Assembly: GCA_023457935.1 (NCBI GenBank)
Contig: JAEXBA010000008.1
Span: 24,581-88,580 of the forward strand
Reading direction: 5' to 3'
DNA length: 64,000 bases
From: Bacteroidota bacterium
GTDB lineage: Bacteria > Bacteroidota > Bacteroidia > Flavobacteriales > Weeksellaceae
In this document: positions 42,308 to 51,000 of the stretch, one piece after another
How positions within the stretch are numbered: position 1 is the stretch's first letter
Layout: every line of letters begins with the position of its first letter
Position numbers and translations under genes: made by a program
The notes under the pieces: model-generated
Seen by the model: the letters and a program-made list of their open reading frames with translations, nothing else
The model's database searches: none
What the model was told of the DNA's origin: nothing

Positions 42308-44053
42308 TTACTCAATAATCATTTCTGACTTTTTTGCAGCGGGCAGATTCGTTCTGCTCATTGCGCCAAGGTCTATTCCCATACCGTAATTCAGTTTGTC
42401 GTTGACCAGAACAGGCAGTCTTCCGGAGATTTTCGTCTGTCCGTTCAGCGCCTTTGCTGTAGCCGTCATGGCGTCGTCGTTGTTTTCATAAGAAACCAGA
42501 ACGGTTGAAACTTTACTGAAATCAACATCTTTCAAAGCATAAGGGCTTCCGAAAACATCCAGGATTACCTGATGTCTGTTGGCTAGATCCGACAGTGTTC
42601 TCTTGCTGGCTTCCGAAATTTTATAGGGTTTATAAGCAGTGGAATTATCTTTATGGAAGCCGACAATTACCTTGGAATTGGCCGGAATAGAAGCAATTTC
42701 TGAAGCTTTTTTCAGAATTATTGTGGTATTCAGATTCAGGGTTTCATAGAAAGTCTGAAAAGGTGCTTCCTCCAGCGGAACATAGTAGTAGGTTTCATTA
42801 CAGTTAAGCGGAAGCAGTTTCTTATCATCTTTCAAAAGTGTCAGCGCATTGGCATAAATCTTCTGTGCAATCTTAACATGTGCAGCGTTATTGAGATCGC
42901 TGTTGATGTTTGCAGGGTTTCGCGGCTCATATTTCGTGAGACCTAAATAGTATTTAGTCAAAAGGATTTTCTTAACGCTTTCCTCAACGCGGCTCTGCGA
43001 AATTTCACCTTTGTCAATGGATTGCTGTATAAGCCGTTTCCCTTCCTTCACACCTTCGGAAAAAAGCATGATGTCGTTCCCGGCTCTGAACGCCATGGCA
43101 TCCAGTTCTCCCGGTTTGAAGCGTTTTGCAACTGCGCCCATATTGAGTGCATCTGTAATTATCAGGCCTTTATAACCGAATTTTTCTTTAAGAATTCCGG
43201 TGATGATACTTTTTGATACAGAAGCCGGAATCCCTTTCTGCTTTTCCAGAGCAGGAACATAAAGGTGCGCTACCATTACACCACCGATTCCTTTATCCAT
43301 CAGCGCTTTAAAAGGAGCGAGTTCCGTGGAATTCAGTCTTTCAAGGTTGTGGGAAATCATCGGTAAATCGAGGTGCGAATCGGTATCCGTATCGCCGTGT
43401 CCGGGAAAGTGTTTGATGGCGGCGAGTACATTATTGTTCTGTAAACCGTTGGAATATGCAAGCCCGGAACTGATTACATTCTGAACATCAGATCCGAAAC
43501 TTCTGTTACCGATAATCGGGTTATTGGGGTTGGTGTTGACGTCAACAACCGGTGCGAAATCCCAGTTTACGCCCATTCTTTTGGCGTCGGCAGCAATCTG
43601 CGAAGCCATTTCGGTAATAATGCTTTTATCCTGAATGGCTCCAAGAGTTATTGCCCAGGGAAGTTTATGAGCTGCTGCAATACGCTGGAAAAGTCCCCAT
43701 TCTGCATCCATTCCGATCAACATCGGAACTTTGGATTTGCTTTGAAATTCGTTTACCAGATTAATTTCGCGCTCGGCATCATCCTGCATCAGTATTAAGC
43801 CGCCCAGTTTCTCATTGACGACCAAACTGCGGACATTCGAAATATAGTCTTCACCTTTATTGGTATACAGGGCTACAATAAAAAGCTGACCCAGTTTTTC
43901 ATCCTGGGAAAGGGAAGCGTAGGTTTTGTTCACCCAGTCCTGTGCTTTTTTTTCTTCAGCCGCGGTTAAATTCTGCGGTTTGTACTGTGCTGTTAAAATA
44001 CTGTAAAAGGCAAGGAAAAACAGGGAAAGTATTCTTAAAAAATGCTGCGTCAT
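42308..44053 (-). CDS. Exported GH3 beta-N-acetylhexosaminidase-like enzyme
   Basis: The ATG at 44053 gives 581 residues with a signal peptide (FLRILSLFFLAFYSILTAQ). The GH3 barrel carries the NagZ-type signature KHFPGHGDTDTDSHLDLP near residue 209, which has the catalytic Asp/His dyad of hexosaminidases, and the nucleophile in IITDALNMGAVAKRF near residue 296. A C-terminal GH3_C-like domain follows. NagZ-like enzymes remove GlcNAc from peptidoglycan fragments or chitin; being exported, it probably works in the periplasm. It is on the same strand as bshA, 27 bases upstream of it. Confidence 0.88.
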   Translation of the reverse strand: MTQHFLRILSLFFLAFYSILTAQYKPQNLTAAEEKKAQDWVNKTYASLSQDEKLGQLFIVALYTNKGEDYISNVRSLVVNEKLGGLILMQDDAEREINLVNEFQSKSKVPMLIGMDAEWGLFQRIAAAHKLPWAITLGAIQDKSIITEMASQIAADAKRMGVNWDFAPVVDVNTNPNNPIIGNRSFGSDVQNVISSGLAYSNGLQNNNVLAAIKHFPGHGDTDTDSHLDLPMISHNLERLNSTELAPFKALMDKGIGGVMVAHLYVPALEKQKGIPASVSKSIITGILKEKFGYKGLIITDALNMGAVAKRFKPGELDAMAFRAGNDIMLFSEGVKEGKRLIQQSIDKGEISQSRVEESVKKILLTKYYLGLTKYEPRNPANINSDLNNAAHVKIAQKIYANALTLLKDDKKLLPLNCNETYYYVPLEEAPFQTFYETLNLNTTIILKKASEIASIPANSKVIVGFHKDNSTAYKPYKISEASKRTLSDLANRHQVILDVFGSPYALKDVDFSKVSTVLVSYENNDDAMTATAKALNGQTKISGRLPVLVNDKLNYGMGIDLGAMSRTNLPAAKKSEMIIE

Positions 44054-44193
44054 TATCAATTATCTGTAAAAACAAAAATACAATTTTCTTTTAGAAACGA
44101 TGTAAAACAAATTGTGGTATATGTTTTGAATAACTGAATTTAACAAAGTAGAAGTTTTACCATCAAATTAACAAACCAAATAAATTTAATATT

Positions 44194-44694
44194 ATGAAAA
44201 AGTTATTTTCCTTTTTAATGATTGCCTTTCTCGGAATGATAGCGATCAGCTGTGTTGACCGGATCGACAGTCCGGTGAACGATCAGGACACCTATTCCGT
44301 AGCTTATGATCTGAACAACGTAAGTTTCACCAACAACTCCACTACCGGCTATACCATCAGCAGAACTTTCAATAATCCTCTTTACAACGGTGATGTAGTT
44401 CTGGTTTACAGAATGGACGGTACAACAACCAACGGTTCGCCAATCTGGCAGCAGATTCCTAGAACGCTTTACCTGAACCAGGGTGAATTGGATTACGATT
44501 TTGATTTCAGTAAAAATGATGTTCAGATTTATGCAGGCGGTACTTATGACCTGGCAACTACGCCTCAGTATATCAACAACCAGACTTTCAGAGTGGTAAT
44601 TGTTCCAGCAAGTACCGGTAAGGTAGATTACAGTAATTACGAAGCAGTAGCTTCAATGCTGGGCATCACTGAAAAGGATATCAAGAAACTGTAG
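44194..44694 (+). CDS. Predicted lipoprotein
   Basis: The 166-residue protein has a lipoprotein signal with the lipobox IAISC and lipidated Cys20. The mature part is beta-rich (SVAYDLNNVSFTNNSTTGY) and ends in a short charged helix. No family recognised. The gene stands alone and is followed by a good terminator. Confidence 0.7.
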   Translation: MKKLFSFLMIAFLGMIAISCVDRIDSPVNDQDTYSVAYDLNNVSFTNNSTTGYTISRTFNNPLYNGDVVLVYRMDGTTTNGSPIWQQIPRTLYLNQGELDYDFDFSKNDVQIYAGGTYDLATTPQYINNQTFRVVIVPASTGKVDYSNYEAVASMLGITEKDIKKL

Positions 44695-44725
44695 CCTCAT
44701 TCAAAACCCGATATATAAATCATTT

Positions 44726-44756
44726 TCCCGGTACATTTCTGTGCCGGGATTTTTTA
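44726..44756 (+). terminator. Intrinsic terminator after the lipoprotein gene
   Basis: A 10-bp stem TCCCGGTACA/TGTGCCGGGA with one G-T pair and a TTTC loop is followed by six T residues. Confidence 0.85.
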
Positions 44757-44773
44757 TTGAAAAGGGAAAGCTC

Positions 44774-44781
44774 TATCTTTG
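44774..44781 (+). promoter_or_regulatory. -7 promoter element of the phosphorylase gene
   Basis: TATCTTTG matches TAnnTTTG and ends 22 bases before the ATG at 44804. Confidence 0.4.
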
Positions 44782-44803
44782 TTAAATACAATAAAATTAT
44801 AGT

Positions 44804-45511
44804 ATGAGTGTACACATTAGCGCCCGGAAAGGGGAGATTGCAAAAGTCGTACTTCAGCCCGGAGACCCTCTGAGAGCTCAGTACATTGCTGATCATTTTC
44901 TTGAAGATGTAAAGCTGGTAAGCAAAACCAGAAATGTTTTTTATTTTACAGGGAAGTATAAAGGGAAAGAGGTAACGGTCGGGGCCAGCGGAATGGGTTG
45001 CCCAAGTATCGGAATCTATTCCTACGAACTGTTTACGGAATACGATGTAGACACTATTATAAGAATCGGAACCTGTGGTGCATATACCGCTGATCTGGAT
45101 CTTTTTGATCTGATCAACGTGGATTCAGCCGCCAGTGAGTCTACTTACGCGAAATTTGCCTGCGGAATTGATGACGAATGCATTCCTCACCAGGGAAACG
45201 CCTTTGAAATCATTAATAAAACGGCCGGTGAAATGTCTTTGTCCACAAAGGAAGCCAATATTCACAGCAGTGATATTTTCTACAGAAAAGATCCGGGGAC
45301 TCCGGCTATTGCAGAAAAATACAACTGTCCTGCCGTTGAAATGGAAGCGTTCGCACTCTTTGCCAATGCAAAACTTCTGGGGAAAAATGCTGCCACCATT
45401 CTCACGGTTTCCGATATAATTCCGACAGGAGAGCAAATTTCCGCCGATCAGCGGGAAAAGGCGCTGCGCCAGATGATGGAGCTTGCTCTGGAAGTTGCGG
45501 TTAAAATTTAA
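44804..45511 (+). CDS. deoD: Purine nucleoside phosphorylase (DeoD-type)
   Basis: The 235-residue protein is a normal-length DeoD/PNP family-1 phosphorylase. It shows LQPGDPLRAQYIADHFL near residue 18, IRIGTCGAY near residue 86 (phosphate site) and CPAVEMEAFALFANA near residue 175, which contains the ribose-binding Met-Glu. It splits purine nucleosides by phosphorolysis. Uridine phosphorylase is the alternative; the close PGDPLRAQYIA match supports DeoD. Confidence 0.88.
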   Translation: MSVHISARKGEIAKVVLQPGDPLRAQYIADHFLEDVKLVSKTRNVFYFTGKYKGKEVTVGASGMGCPSIGIYSYELFTEYDVDTIIRIGTCGAYTADLDLFDLINVDSAASESTYAKFACGIDDECIPHQGNAFEIINKTAGEMSLSTKEANIHSSDIFYRKDPGTPAIAEKYNCPAVEMEAFALFANAKLLGKNAATILTVSDIIPTGEQISADQREKALRQMMELALEVAVKI

Positions 45512-45525
45512 GAAGTACCGGTTTT

Positions 45526-46131
45526 TTACTGAGAAGGACTGTTTTGATCATCCAACAGATGACCGAAATAGTCTTTTTTGGTTTGCAGATAAGCTCTGCT
45601 GATATCGTTGGCCTCGATCTGCAGCGGAATTCTGGAGTTCAGGCGGATTTCACTGTCTGTGACGAATTTAAGTTTTTCGGGATTGTTGGTCATCAGGTTG
45701 ATTTCTTTAACGCCAAGCTGACGCAGGATTTCAAGCGCCACTTCAAAGTCGCGGTCGTCGGCCGGAAGTCCGAGCTGAAGATTGGCTTCAACCGTGTCCA
45801 GACCTTTTTCCTGCAGTGCGTATGCTTTAAGTTTGTTGATGATTCCGATATTTCTTCCTTCCTGACGAAGGTAAATAATCATACCGCCGTTTTCATGCAT
45901 GTATTTCATGGCTGCATCAAGCTGCTGGCCGCATTCGCATTTTCTTGAATGAAAGACCTCGCCGGTAATACATTCCGAATGAAAACGTACATTCACAGGT
46001 TTTTCAAAATCCGTATTTTCTGCAATGATGGCCATGTGAGGCATCCAGTCCTGCTGAGAATCCGAAAATGCAATCATGCGGAAATTCCCGTAATCGGTGG
46101 GCACATTTGCCTCTGCCTGAATTGTGATCAT
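45526..46131 (-). CDS. ribA: GTP cyclohydrolase II
   Basis: I start at ATG 46131 (201 residues), the usual RibA length; the frame is open further upstream without a sensible start. The zinc ligands are in CITGEVFHSRKCECGQQLD near residue 54, followed by YLRQEGRNIGIINKLKAYAL near 86. It opens GTP to diaminoribosylamino-pyrimidinone phosphate, the first riboflavin step. It stands alone rather than fused to RibB, and is convergent with deoD. Confidence 0.95.
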   Translation of the reverse strand: MITIQAEANVPTDYGNFRMIAFSDSQQDWMPHMAIIAENTDFEKPVNVRFHSECITGEVFHSRKCECGQQLDAAMKYMHENGGMIIYLRQEGRNIGIINKLKAYALQEKGLDTVEANLQLGLPADDRDFEVALEILRQLGVKEINLMTNNPEKLKFVTDSEIRLNSRIPLQIEANDISRAYLQTKKDYFGHLLDDQNSPSQ

Positions 46132-46165
46132 GCCTGTTTGTTTTTGCAAAGATAAAGAAGTGAAA

Positions 46166-46618
46166 TTACTTGGCAGTAACGGAGGCGCTTTCAAGAACTG
46201 CCATATTGGTTTTGATGCGTACAAGATAACGGTTCAGAACATTGTCTTCGTCCTGATTCATGTATTTGCGGAGTTTCTGTATTTTTTTGTAGGATTTTTC
46301 AAATTCCTTCATTGCCCGCTGTTTACCCGATAGATTGAAGGCTTCATACGCGTAAAGATAGTTTTGCAGCGCAAGTTTCAGTACAGCGACTTCTTTGTTC
46401 ACCGCATCGTTGCCGAATTTTGGAAAAGTAGAGATGAGGTTGGTGATTTCCGATGCATTAAGATTATCTTTCATGGTGTCACCGTAAATCTGCTGCAGAC
46501 TTACAGGATTACTTTCATAGCTGCTTATTGCTGCCGTAATAGGAGAATTCCCGTACTTTTCGGAAGCACAGGAAGAGAGTATGGTAAGAAAAGTAAGACT
46601 GTAAAATATCTTTTTCAT
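46166..46618 (-). CDS. Predicted lipoprotein (helical)
   Basis: The start is ATG 46618, overlapping the DUF4254 stop by one base (TGATG). The 150-residue protein has lipobox LLSSC-like TILSSC with Cys17, then a largely helical body rich in Lys and Asn (NYLYAYEAFNLSGKQRAMKE). No family recognised; the tight coupling to the DUF4254 gene suggests a joint role. Confidence 0.6.
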   Translation of the reverse strand: MKKIFYSLTFLTILSSCASEKYGNSPITAAISSYESNPVSLQQIYGDTMKDNLNASEITNLISTFPKFGNDAVNKEVAVLKLALQNYLYAYEAFNLSGKQRAMKEFEKSYKKIQKLRKYMNQDEDNVLNRYLVRIKTNMAVLESASVTAK

Positions 46619-47226
46619 CACTTGGCCTTTTGATACAGGATTGGATTAAGAGATTCGTCGTTGTACATTTTCATCTGTTTGTAAACTTTCATCTTAACTG
46701 TCCCGTTCTCAATATCGGCAAGCAACTGGTTGATAGATTCGAAAAGATCTTTTTTCTGTTCCAGCAGTACATCAAGTTTTTCCTGACATTTTCTGCGGTG
46801 ATCTTCGGTTGCTGTTTCGCGGTTGGCTTCCTGAGCCATATGATAAACTTTAAGTGCCAAAATAGATAACCGGTCTACTGCCCAAGCGGGTGTTTCGGTA
46901 TTGATTTTGGCATCCTGTTGCGGAGTGATATTCTCGTATTTTTTCAGAAACCAACTGTCGATAAACTCAACCAAATCGGTTCTTTGCTGATTGGAAGCAT
47001 CAATTCTTCTTTTAAGTTTTAATGCATCAGCGGGGTCAATATTTTCATCACGGATAATATCCTCCAAATGCCACTGAACGGTGTCAATCCAGTTCTTTGC
47101 ATACAAAAGACGTTCCAAACTATCGTTAGGAGCGTCGTTATTGGGTGCTGCATCTACGTTATCCTTTACATGATAGTCTTCAATTGATCTGTTGAAGACT
47201 TCCCAGGCATTTTCTGTAAACGTCAT
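46618..47226 (-). CDS. DUF4254 domain-containing protein
   Basis: The 202-residue helical protein matches DUF4254, with NRSIEDYHVKDNVDA near the N-terminus, RLLYAKNWIDTVQWHLED near residue 39 and NQQRTDLVEFIDSWFLKKY near residue 75. The family is common in Bacteroidota, often near envelope genes, and its function is unknown. It lies 9 bases after tatA and its end overlaps the following lipoprotein gene. Confidence 0.8.
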   Translation of the reverse strand: MTFTENAWEVFNRSIEDYHVKDNVDAAPNNDAPNDSLERLLYAKNWIDTVQWHLEDIIRDENIDPADALKLKRRIDASNQQRTDLVEFIDSWFLKKYENITPQQDAKINTETPAWAVDRLSILALKVYHMAQEANRETATEDHRRKCQEKLDVLLEQKKDLFESINQLLADIENGTVKMKVYKQMKMYNDESLNPILYQKAK

Positions 47227-47235
47227 TGCATTCGT

Positions 47236-47433
47236 TTAATTAGCCGAATTGGTGTTCTGACTGTCAGACGGTTTTTTCTCGTCTTCCTTCACTGCATCTT
47301 TGAATTCCTTGATGCCGCTTCCCATACCTCTCATCAGTTCAGGGATTTTCTTACCGCCGAACAGCAAAAGAAGAACAAGAGCCACAATCAGGATGTGCTG
47401 CCATGAAAGTGCTAATACTGTTAATGATTCCAT
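47236..47433 (-). CDS. tatA: Twin-arginine translocase subunit TatA/TatE
   Basis: The 65-residue protein has one transmembrane helix ([18 protein letters not shown]) and the amphipathic helix [20 protein letters not shown], the full TatA/E signature including the FGxKKxPE turn. It forms the pore of the Tat pathway for folded proteins. No tatB or tatC lies next to it. It sits between the EnvC-like and DUF4254 genes on the minus strand. Confidence 0.93.
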   Translation of the reverse strand: MESLTVLALSWQHILIVALVLLLLFGGKKIPELMRGMGSGIKEFKDAVKEDEKKPSDSQNTNSAN

Positions 47434-47462
47434 CTTATTTTTTTTACAAATGTATAATAAAA

Positions 47463-49013
47463 TTAATTAATCCATCCCATTGGATCCACTGGCGTGTTTC
47501 CTTTCCATATCTGGAAATCAAGGGTGAAACTGCCGTCAAAATCCTCACCTACAATTCCTACCGGCGTACCGGCAGCAACCTGCTGGTTCTTATTTACAGA
47601 CGTGCTGGACAGGTTTGAGTATATGGTGAAATAATCGCCGTGTCTTACGATTACCGTTCTGGTACCGTCTCCTGAAGCCATTACACTGCTTACCACTCCT
47701 GTGAATACACTTTTAGCAGCCGTTCCTCTTGCAACAGCGATTTTAATGCCGTTGTTTTCTTCAACAATATTCTTGAAAACAGGGTGCGGCTGTCGCCCGA
47801 ACCGGTGTGTAATGGTTCCGTAGGCCGGCAGTCCGAGTCTTCCTCTTGCAGACGCGAAACTGGTACCCGCAGTTGAGGTAACGCCATAGTTAGTCATTGC
47901 CTTCGTTTCCGCAGCTTTTTTCTCGGCTTCTTTTTTTCTTTCAAGTTCTGCTTCTGCAGCTTTGGCGGCAGCCAGTTTATCGGCGGCGGCTTTAGACCTT
48001 GCGGCGGCTTCCACCGCTTCTTTTGTGGCCGCTTCCTTACGGGCAAGATCTTTGGCGCTGGCTTCAGCTTTTGCCGCATCTTCAGCGCGTTTTCTTTCGT
48101 CCTCTGCTTTTTTGGCAGCAAGATCAGCCGCTTTTTTTGCTTCTGCTTCTGCTATTCTTCTCTCACGCTCAAGTGCGTCAGCTTTTGCTTTATTTTCAGC
48201 ATCAATTCTGGCTTTTTCACGTGCTGCGGCTTCTTTTGCCAACCGTACTTTTTCAGCTTCTGCCTTTTTTCTGGCTTCTTCATTGGCCTTGGCAATCCGG
48301 ATTTCTTCGTTAATGATAGCACGGATCTGGCCTTCAAGATTTTTCTGCTGTACCTGTTTCTGTTTCAGTTCGGCAGTCAGGTTGGTTTCATTTTTCTTAA
48401 AATCCTGCAGTAGTTTTTCTTTCTGTAATCTTTCTGCGTTAATAGTGGTAAGTTCGGTCTGCTGATTGACAAGAAGAATGTCTTTCTGCTTCACAGATTT
48501 CTGCTTTTCCGTTACAGCTTTTTTCAACAGGTTGGCCGCCTGGCTGATTTCTGCCGCTTTACGGTCCTGGTAGTCTGAATACTGTTTCAGATACTGAACT
48601 CTGCGGATGGCTTCCCCAAGATTTTTGGAAGAAAGGATGAAGGTTACTTTATTCTGAACCCCTTTGTTTTTATAGGCGTTTACCAGAACTTTAGCGTAAT
48701 TTTTACGCAGTACAGCCAGCTCGCGGTTCTGACGGTTGATTTCAAGCTGACGAAGATAAATATCATCTTCGATGATTCTTTTTTCTTTCTGAGTATTGCT
48801 GTATACTTTTTCTCTCAGCTGAAGTTTTTTGTTGACTTTTTCAAGATATGAAACAGAAAGTTTGGATTCGTTTCTGGTTTTGGCGAGGTCTGCATTAATA
48901 GCGGCGATCTGCTTTTTCAAATCTGCACTCTGCTTCTGCAGCTGCTCTTTCTTTTGCCCAAATGCAAGGGCCGAAATTATGATAAAGGCAAATAGGACAC
49001 TTTTCCTGATCAT
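47463..49013 (-). CDS. EnvC-like murein hydrolase activator with degenerate LytM domain
   Basis: The 516-residue exported protein has a signal peptide ([16 protein letters not shown]), a long coiled coil (about 20-230), and a very Ala/Lys/Glu-rich helical region (about 230-380). The C-terminal LytM domain starts near residue 400 ([18 protein letters not shown]). The zinc ligands of active M23 enzymes are missing: the first-motif site reads NNGIKIA instead of HxGxD, and the HLHFE-type site reads FTLDFQIW. It therefore resembles EnvC, which binds and activates amidases. Its start overlaps the DUF4292 stop (ATGA). Confidence 0.88.
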   Translation of the reverse strand: MIRKSVLFAFIIISALAFGQKKEQLQKQSADLKKQIAAINADLAKTRNESKLSVSYLEKVNKKLQLREKVYSNTQKEKRIIEDDIYLRQLEINRQNRELAVLRKNYAKVLVNAYKNKGVQNKVTFILSSKNLGEAIRRVQYLKQYSDYQDRKAAEISQAANLLKKAVTEKQKSVKQKDILLVNQQTELTTINAERLQKEKLLQDFKKNETNLTAELKQKQVQQKNLEGQIRAIINEEIRIAKANEEARKKAEAEKVRLAKEAAAREKARIDAENKAKADALERERRIAEAEAKKAADLAAKKAEDERKRAEDAAKAEASAKDLARKEAATKEAVEAAARSKAAADKLAAAKAAEAELERKKEAEKKAAETKAMTNYGVTSTAGTSFASARGRLGLPAYGTITHRFGRQPHPVFKNIVEENNGIKIAVARGTAAKSVFTGVVSSVMASGDGTRTVIVRHGDYFTIYSNLSSTSVNKNQQVAAGTPVGIVGEDFDGSFTLDFQIWKGNTPVDPMGWIN

Positions 49014-49837
49014 TGGATTTCTACTTTTTTATAACTTGACGGCACAGAATAAGGCGTTTCTGCACGTGAATCGTCAAATTTCGTATTTTCCAGTAAAATT
49101 TCGCCGCTTTTGGATCCTTTTATAATTATTTTAACATTTTTAGGAAGCCGGTAGCTGCTGAATGCTTCCCAGTTGCTGTACGTTACTTCCAGAGCATCTT
49201 TGCTGTTCACGTCAACCAACTGCACACGTGTTAAATCATAATTGGGAGCGTAAGCCAGCGCGATTTTGTATTCGCGGAGGCCGTTTTCGGTTTCAATCTT
49301 TTGGTTCTGAACCGATTCCATTCTGAAACCCTGTGCATTCTGAGTAAGCTTGAACTGAGAATCGCTGATTTTCACAAAAGTTCTTCCCATCAGAAGTTTT
49401 TCAAGCGTTTTGTAATCAATAAAATTCACATTCAACATTCTGTTCAGGTATTTGTAATCGGATTCGATATAGGTTCTGTCACCGATATTCCGGGCCTTTA
49501 TTCCTTCAGGAGTTGCCATTCCGCGGGCCACATTCACAAAAAGGGCTGCGAAATTCATCCAGATTTTCTGGTCTTTTTCAATATAAATGGTTGAATTTAA
49601 CTCGGGAATTCCGGCACCTGTTTCAACATTCAGTTTTCCGCTCATTTTCACCTGATCGAACTGAACAGGCAGCAATGTGTTTTCATAAAACTTCACCTTG
49701 TCGTATACTGCAGCGTTGGCATCCTTCGGTTTTCCCGAATCTGTGTTGCCGGAAGGATCGGTATTTCCCGCATTCCTTGTTTTACAGGAAAACAGCAATG
49801 CAGCGCAGAAAAATAAGGTCACCAGTTTTTTCATCAT
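49010..49837 (-). CDS. DUF4292 domain lipoprotein
   Basis: The start is ATG 49837 (275 residues; ATG 49834 is equally possible). A lipobox (LLFSC) gives lipidated Cys18. The mature protein is beta-rich in the manner of LolA/LolB-like lipoprotein carriers, with NSTIYIEKDQKIWMNFAALF near residue 80 and a KIIIKGSKSGEILLENTKF end. DUF4292 genes lie next to envC-like genes in many Bacteroidota. Function unknown, probably outer-membrane biogenesis or cell-wall work. Confidence 0.8.
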   Translation of the reverse strand: MMKKLVTLFFCAALLFSCKTRNAGNTDPSGNTDSGKPKDANAAVYDKVKFYENTLLPVQFDQVKMSGKLNVETGAGIPELNSTIYIEKDQKIWMNFAALFVNVARGMATPEGIKARNIGDRTYIESDYKYLNRMLNVNFIDYKTLEKLLMGRTFVKISDSQFKLTQNAQGFRMESVQNQKIETENGLREYKIALAYAPNYDLTRVQLVDVNSKDALEVTYSNWEAFSSYRLPKNVKIIIKGSKSGEILLENTKFDDSRAETPYSVPSSYKKVEIQ

Positions 49838-49881
49838 AATGGATCTAAATACTTCAGAAAGAAGGTACAATATTAAAGCCA

Positions 49882-49907
49882 AACCACACAAACTGCTTTG
49901 TGTGGTT
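49882..49907. terminator. Strong hairpin downstream of the nucleotidyltransferase gene
   Basis: An 11-bp perfect stem AACCACACAAA/TTTGTGTGGTT closes a CTGC loop, 29 bases past the end of the minus-strand nucleotidyltransferase gene. It lacks a long T tract. Confidence 0.55.
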
Positions 49908-49935
49908 CTCTTTAGGCCTGTTTTTTATTTTGATA

Positions 49936-50955
49936 TCAATTCTTGGAAAGAAAATCAAGAACAGAGTAATCTCCTAATGAAATTTCTCTTGAAACACCGT
50001 AATACTGAGCGTTGTTTCCGATCATTGAGTTGCTTAAGTTTCCGTGATTAATCAAGGTTTTTTCCTGAATCAGAGAATTATCAATATTTGAATTTTCAAT
50101 AATAGTTCCGTTTCCAAGTGATACATTCGGGCCAACTTTGGAGTTGGTAATTTTAACATTTTCGCCGATGAAGCACGGATGAATAATCAGGGAATTTTCA
50201 ATAACAGCGGATGCAGGCGGAGTTTTGAATTCTTCTTTTTCGTAATTCAGGATTTTGGAATTGGTTTCAACGGTTGCGTTCTTGTTTCCGCAGTCCATCC
50301 AGTCATCCACTTTTCCGAGTGAGAATTTTGCGCCTTTTGAACGCAGATTTTCCAGCGCTGTTGTCAGCTGATATTCGCCGCCCTGTTTAATATCATTGGA
50401 CATGATATAATTAATCTCGTCCATGAGTTTTTCGGCAGACTTGAAATAATAAATCCCGATTATGGCCAGGTCGGACACGAATTCCTTCGGTTTTTCAACA
50501 AAATCAGTAATGAAACCGTAATCATCCAGTTTTACCACACCAAACGCGGAAGGATCTTCCACTTTTTTCACCCAGATAACACCGTCGGAGTTTTTATCCA
50601 AATTGAAATCTGCACGGAAAAGCGTATCGGCAAATGCTACAACAACGTCGCCCTGCATGGAGTCTTCGGCACATTTTATGGCATGGGCAGTTCCCAGCGG
50701 TTCATCCTGTGTATAAATGGTTCCTTTTGCTCCCAGTTTTTCGGCAATCTGAACAAGGGAAGCCTCTACTTCCGGACCGAAATCCCCGATGATAAAAGCA
50801 ATCTCGTCGATATCTTCACCTGCAACTTTGGCGATATCTTCAACCAGGCGCTGAACAATTGGTTTTCCACCAATTGGAATCAAAGGTTTTGGAACTGTAA
50901 GAGTGTGAGGTCTTAAACGGGAACCTCTTCCCGCCATTGGAACGATAATTTTCAT
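49936..50955 (-). CDS. Sugar-phosphate nucleotidyltransferase with left-handed beta-helix tail
   Basis: The 339-residue protein has the N-terminal nucleotidyltransferase signature KIIVPMAGRGSRLRPHTLTV and KPLIPIGGKP, with VVAFADTLF and GEYQLTTALENL further on. The C-terminal about 100 residues show hexapeptide-repeat character (IENSLIIHPCFIGENVKITN). This is the RmlA/GlmU-like type making an NDP-sugar; which sugar cannot be said. It precedes, on the same strand, no other sugar gene, but the flippase upstream suggests a cell-surface polysaccharide role. Confidence 0.87.
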   Translation of the reverse strand: MKIIVPMAGRGSRLRPHTLTVPKPLIPIGGKPIVQRLVEDIAKVAGEDIDEIAFIIGDFGPEVEASLVQIAEKLGAKGTIYTQDEPLGTAHAIKCAEDSMQGDVVVAFADTLFRADFNLDKNSDGVIWVKKVEDPSAFGVVKLDDYGFITDFVEKPKEFVSDLAIIGIYYFKSAEKLMDEINYIMSNDIKQGGEYQLTTALENLRSKGAKFSLGKVDDWMDCGNKNATVETNSKILNYEKEEFKTPPASAVIENSLIIHPCFIGENVKITNSKVGPNVSLGNGTIIENSNIDNSLIQEKTLINHGNLSNSMIGNNAQYYGVSREISLGDYSVLDFLSKN

Positions 50956-50980
50956 TTCAACTGATTTTTTTTTAGCATTG

Positions 50981-50988
50981 CAAATTTA
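50981..50988 (-). promoter_or_regulatory. -7 promoter element of the nucleotidyltransferase gene
   Basis: Read on the minus strand, TAAATTTG (50988-50981) fits TAnnTTTG and ends 25 bases before the start codon. No -33 element is visible. Confidence 0.35.
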
Positions 50989-51000
50989 CATCTTCTTGTA

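Noticed and set aside
47962..48465. 167-codon Ala/Ser-rich open frame antisense to the EnvC-like gene
   Set aside because: It is the shadow of the Ala/Lys/Glu-rich repeats of the EnvC-like protein; low-complexity coding DNA keeps several frames open.
47463..49013. Active M23 endopeptidase
   Set aside because: The zinc-binding residues of the LytM domain are replaced, so catalysis is unlikely.
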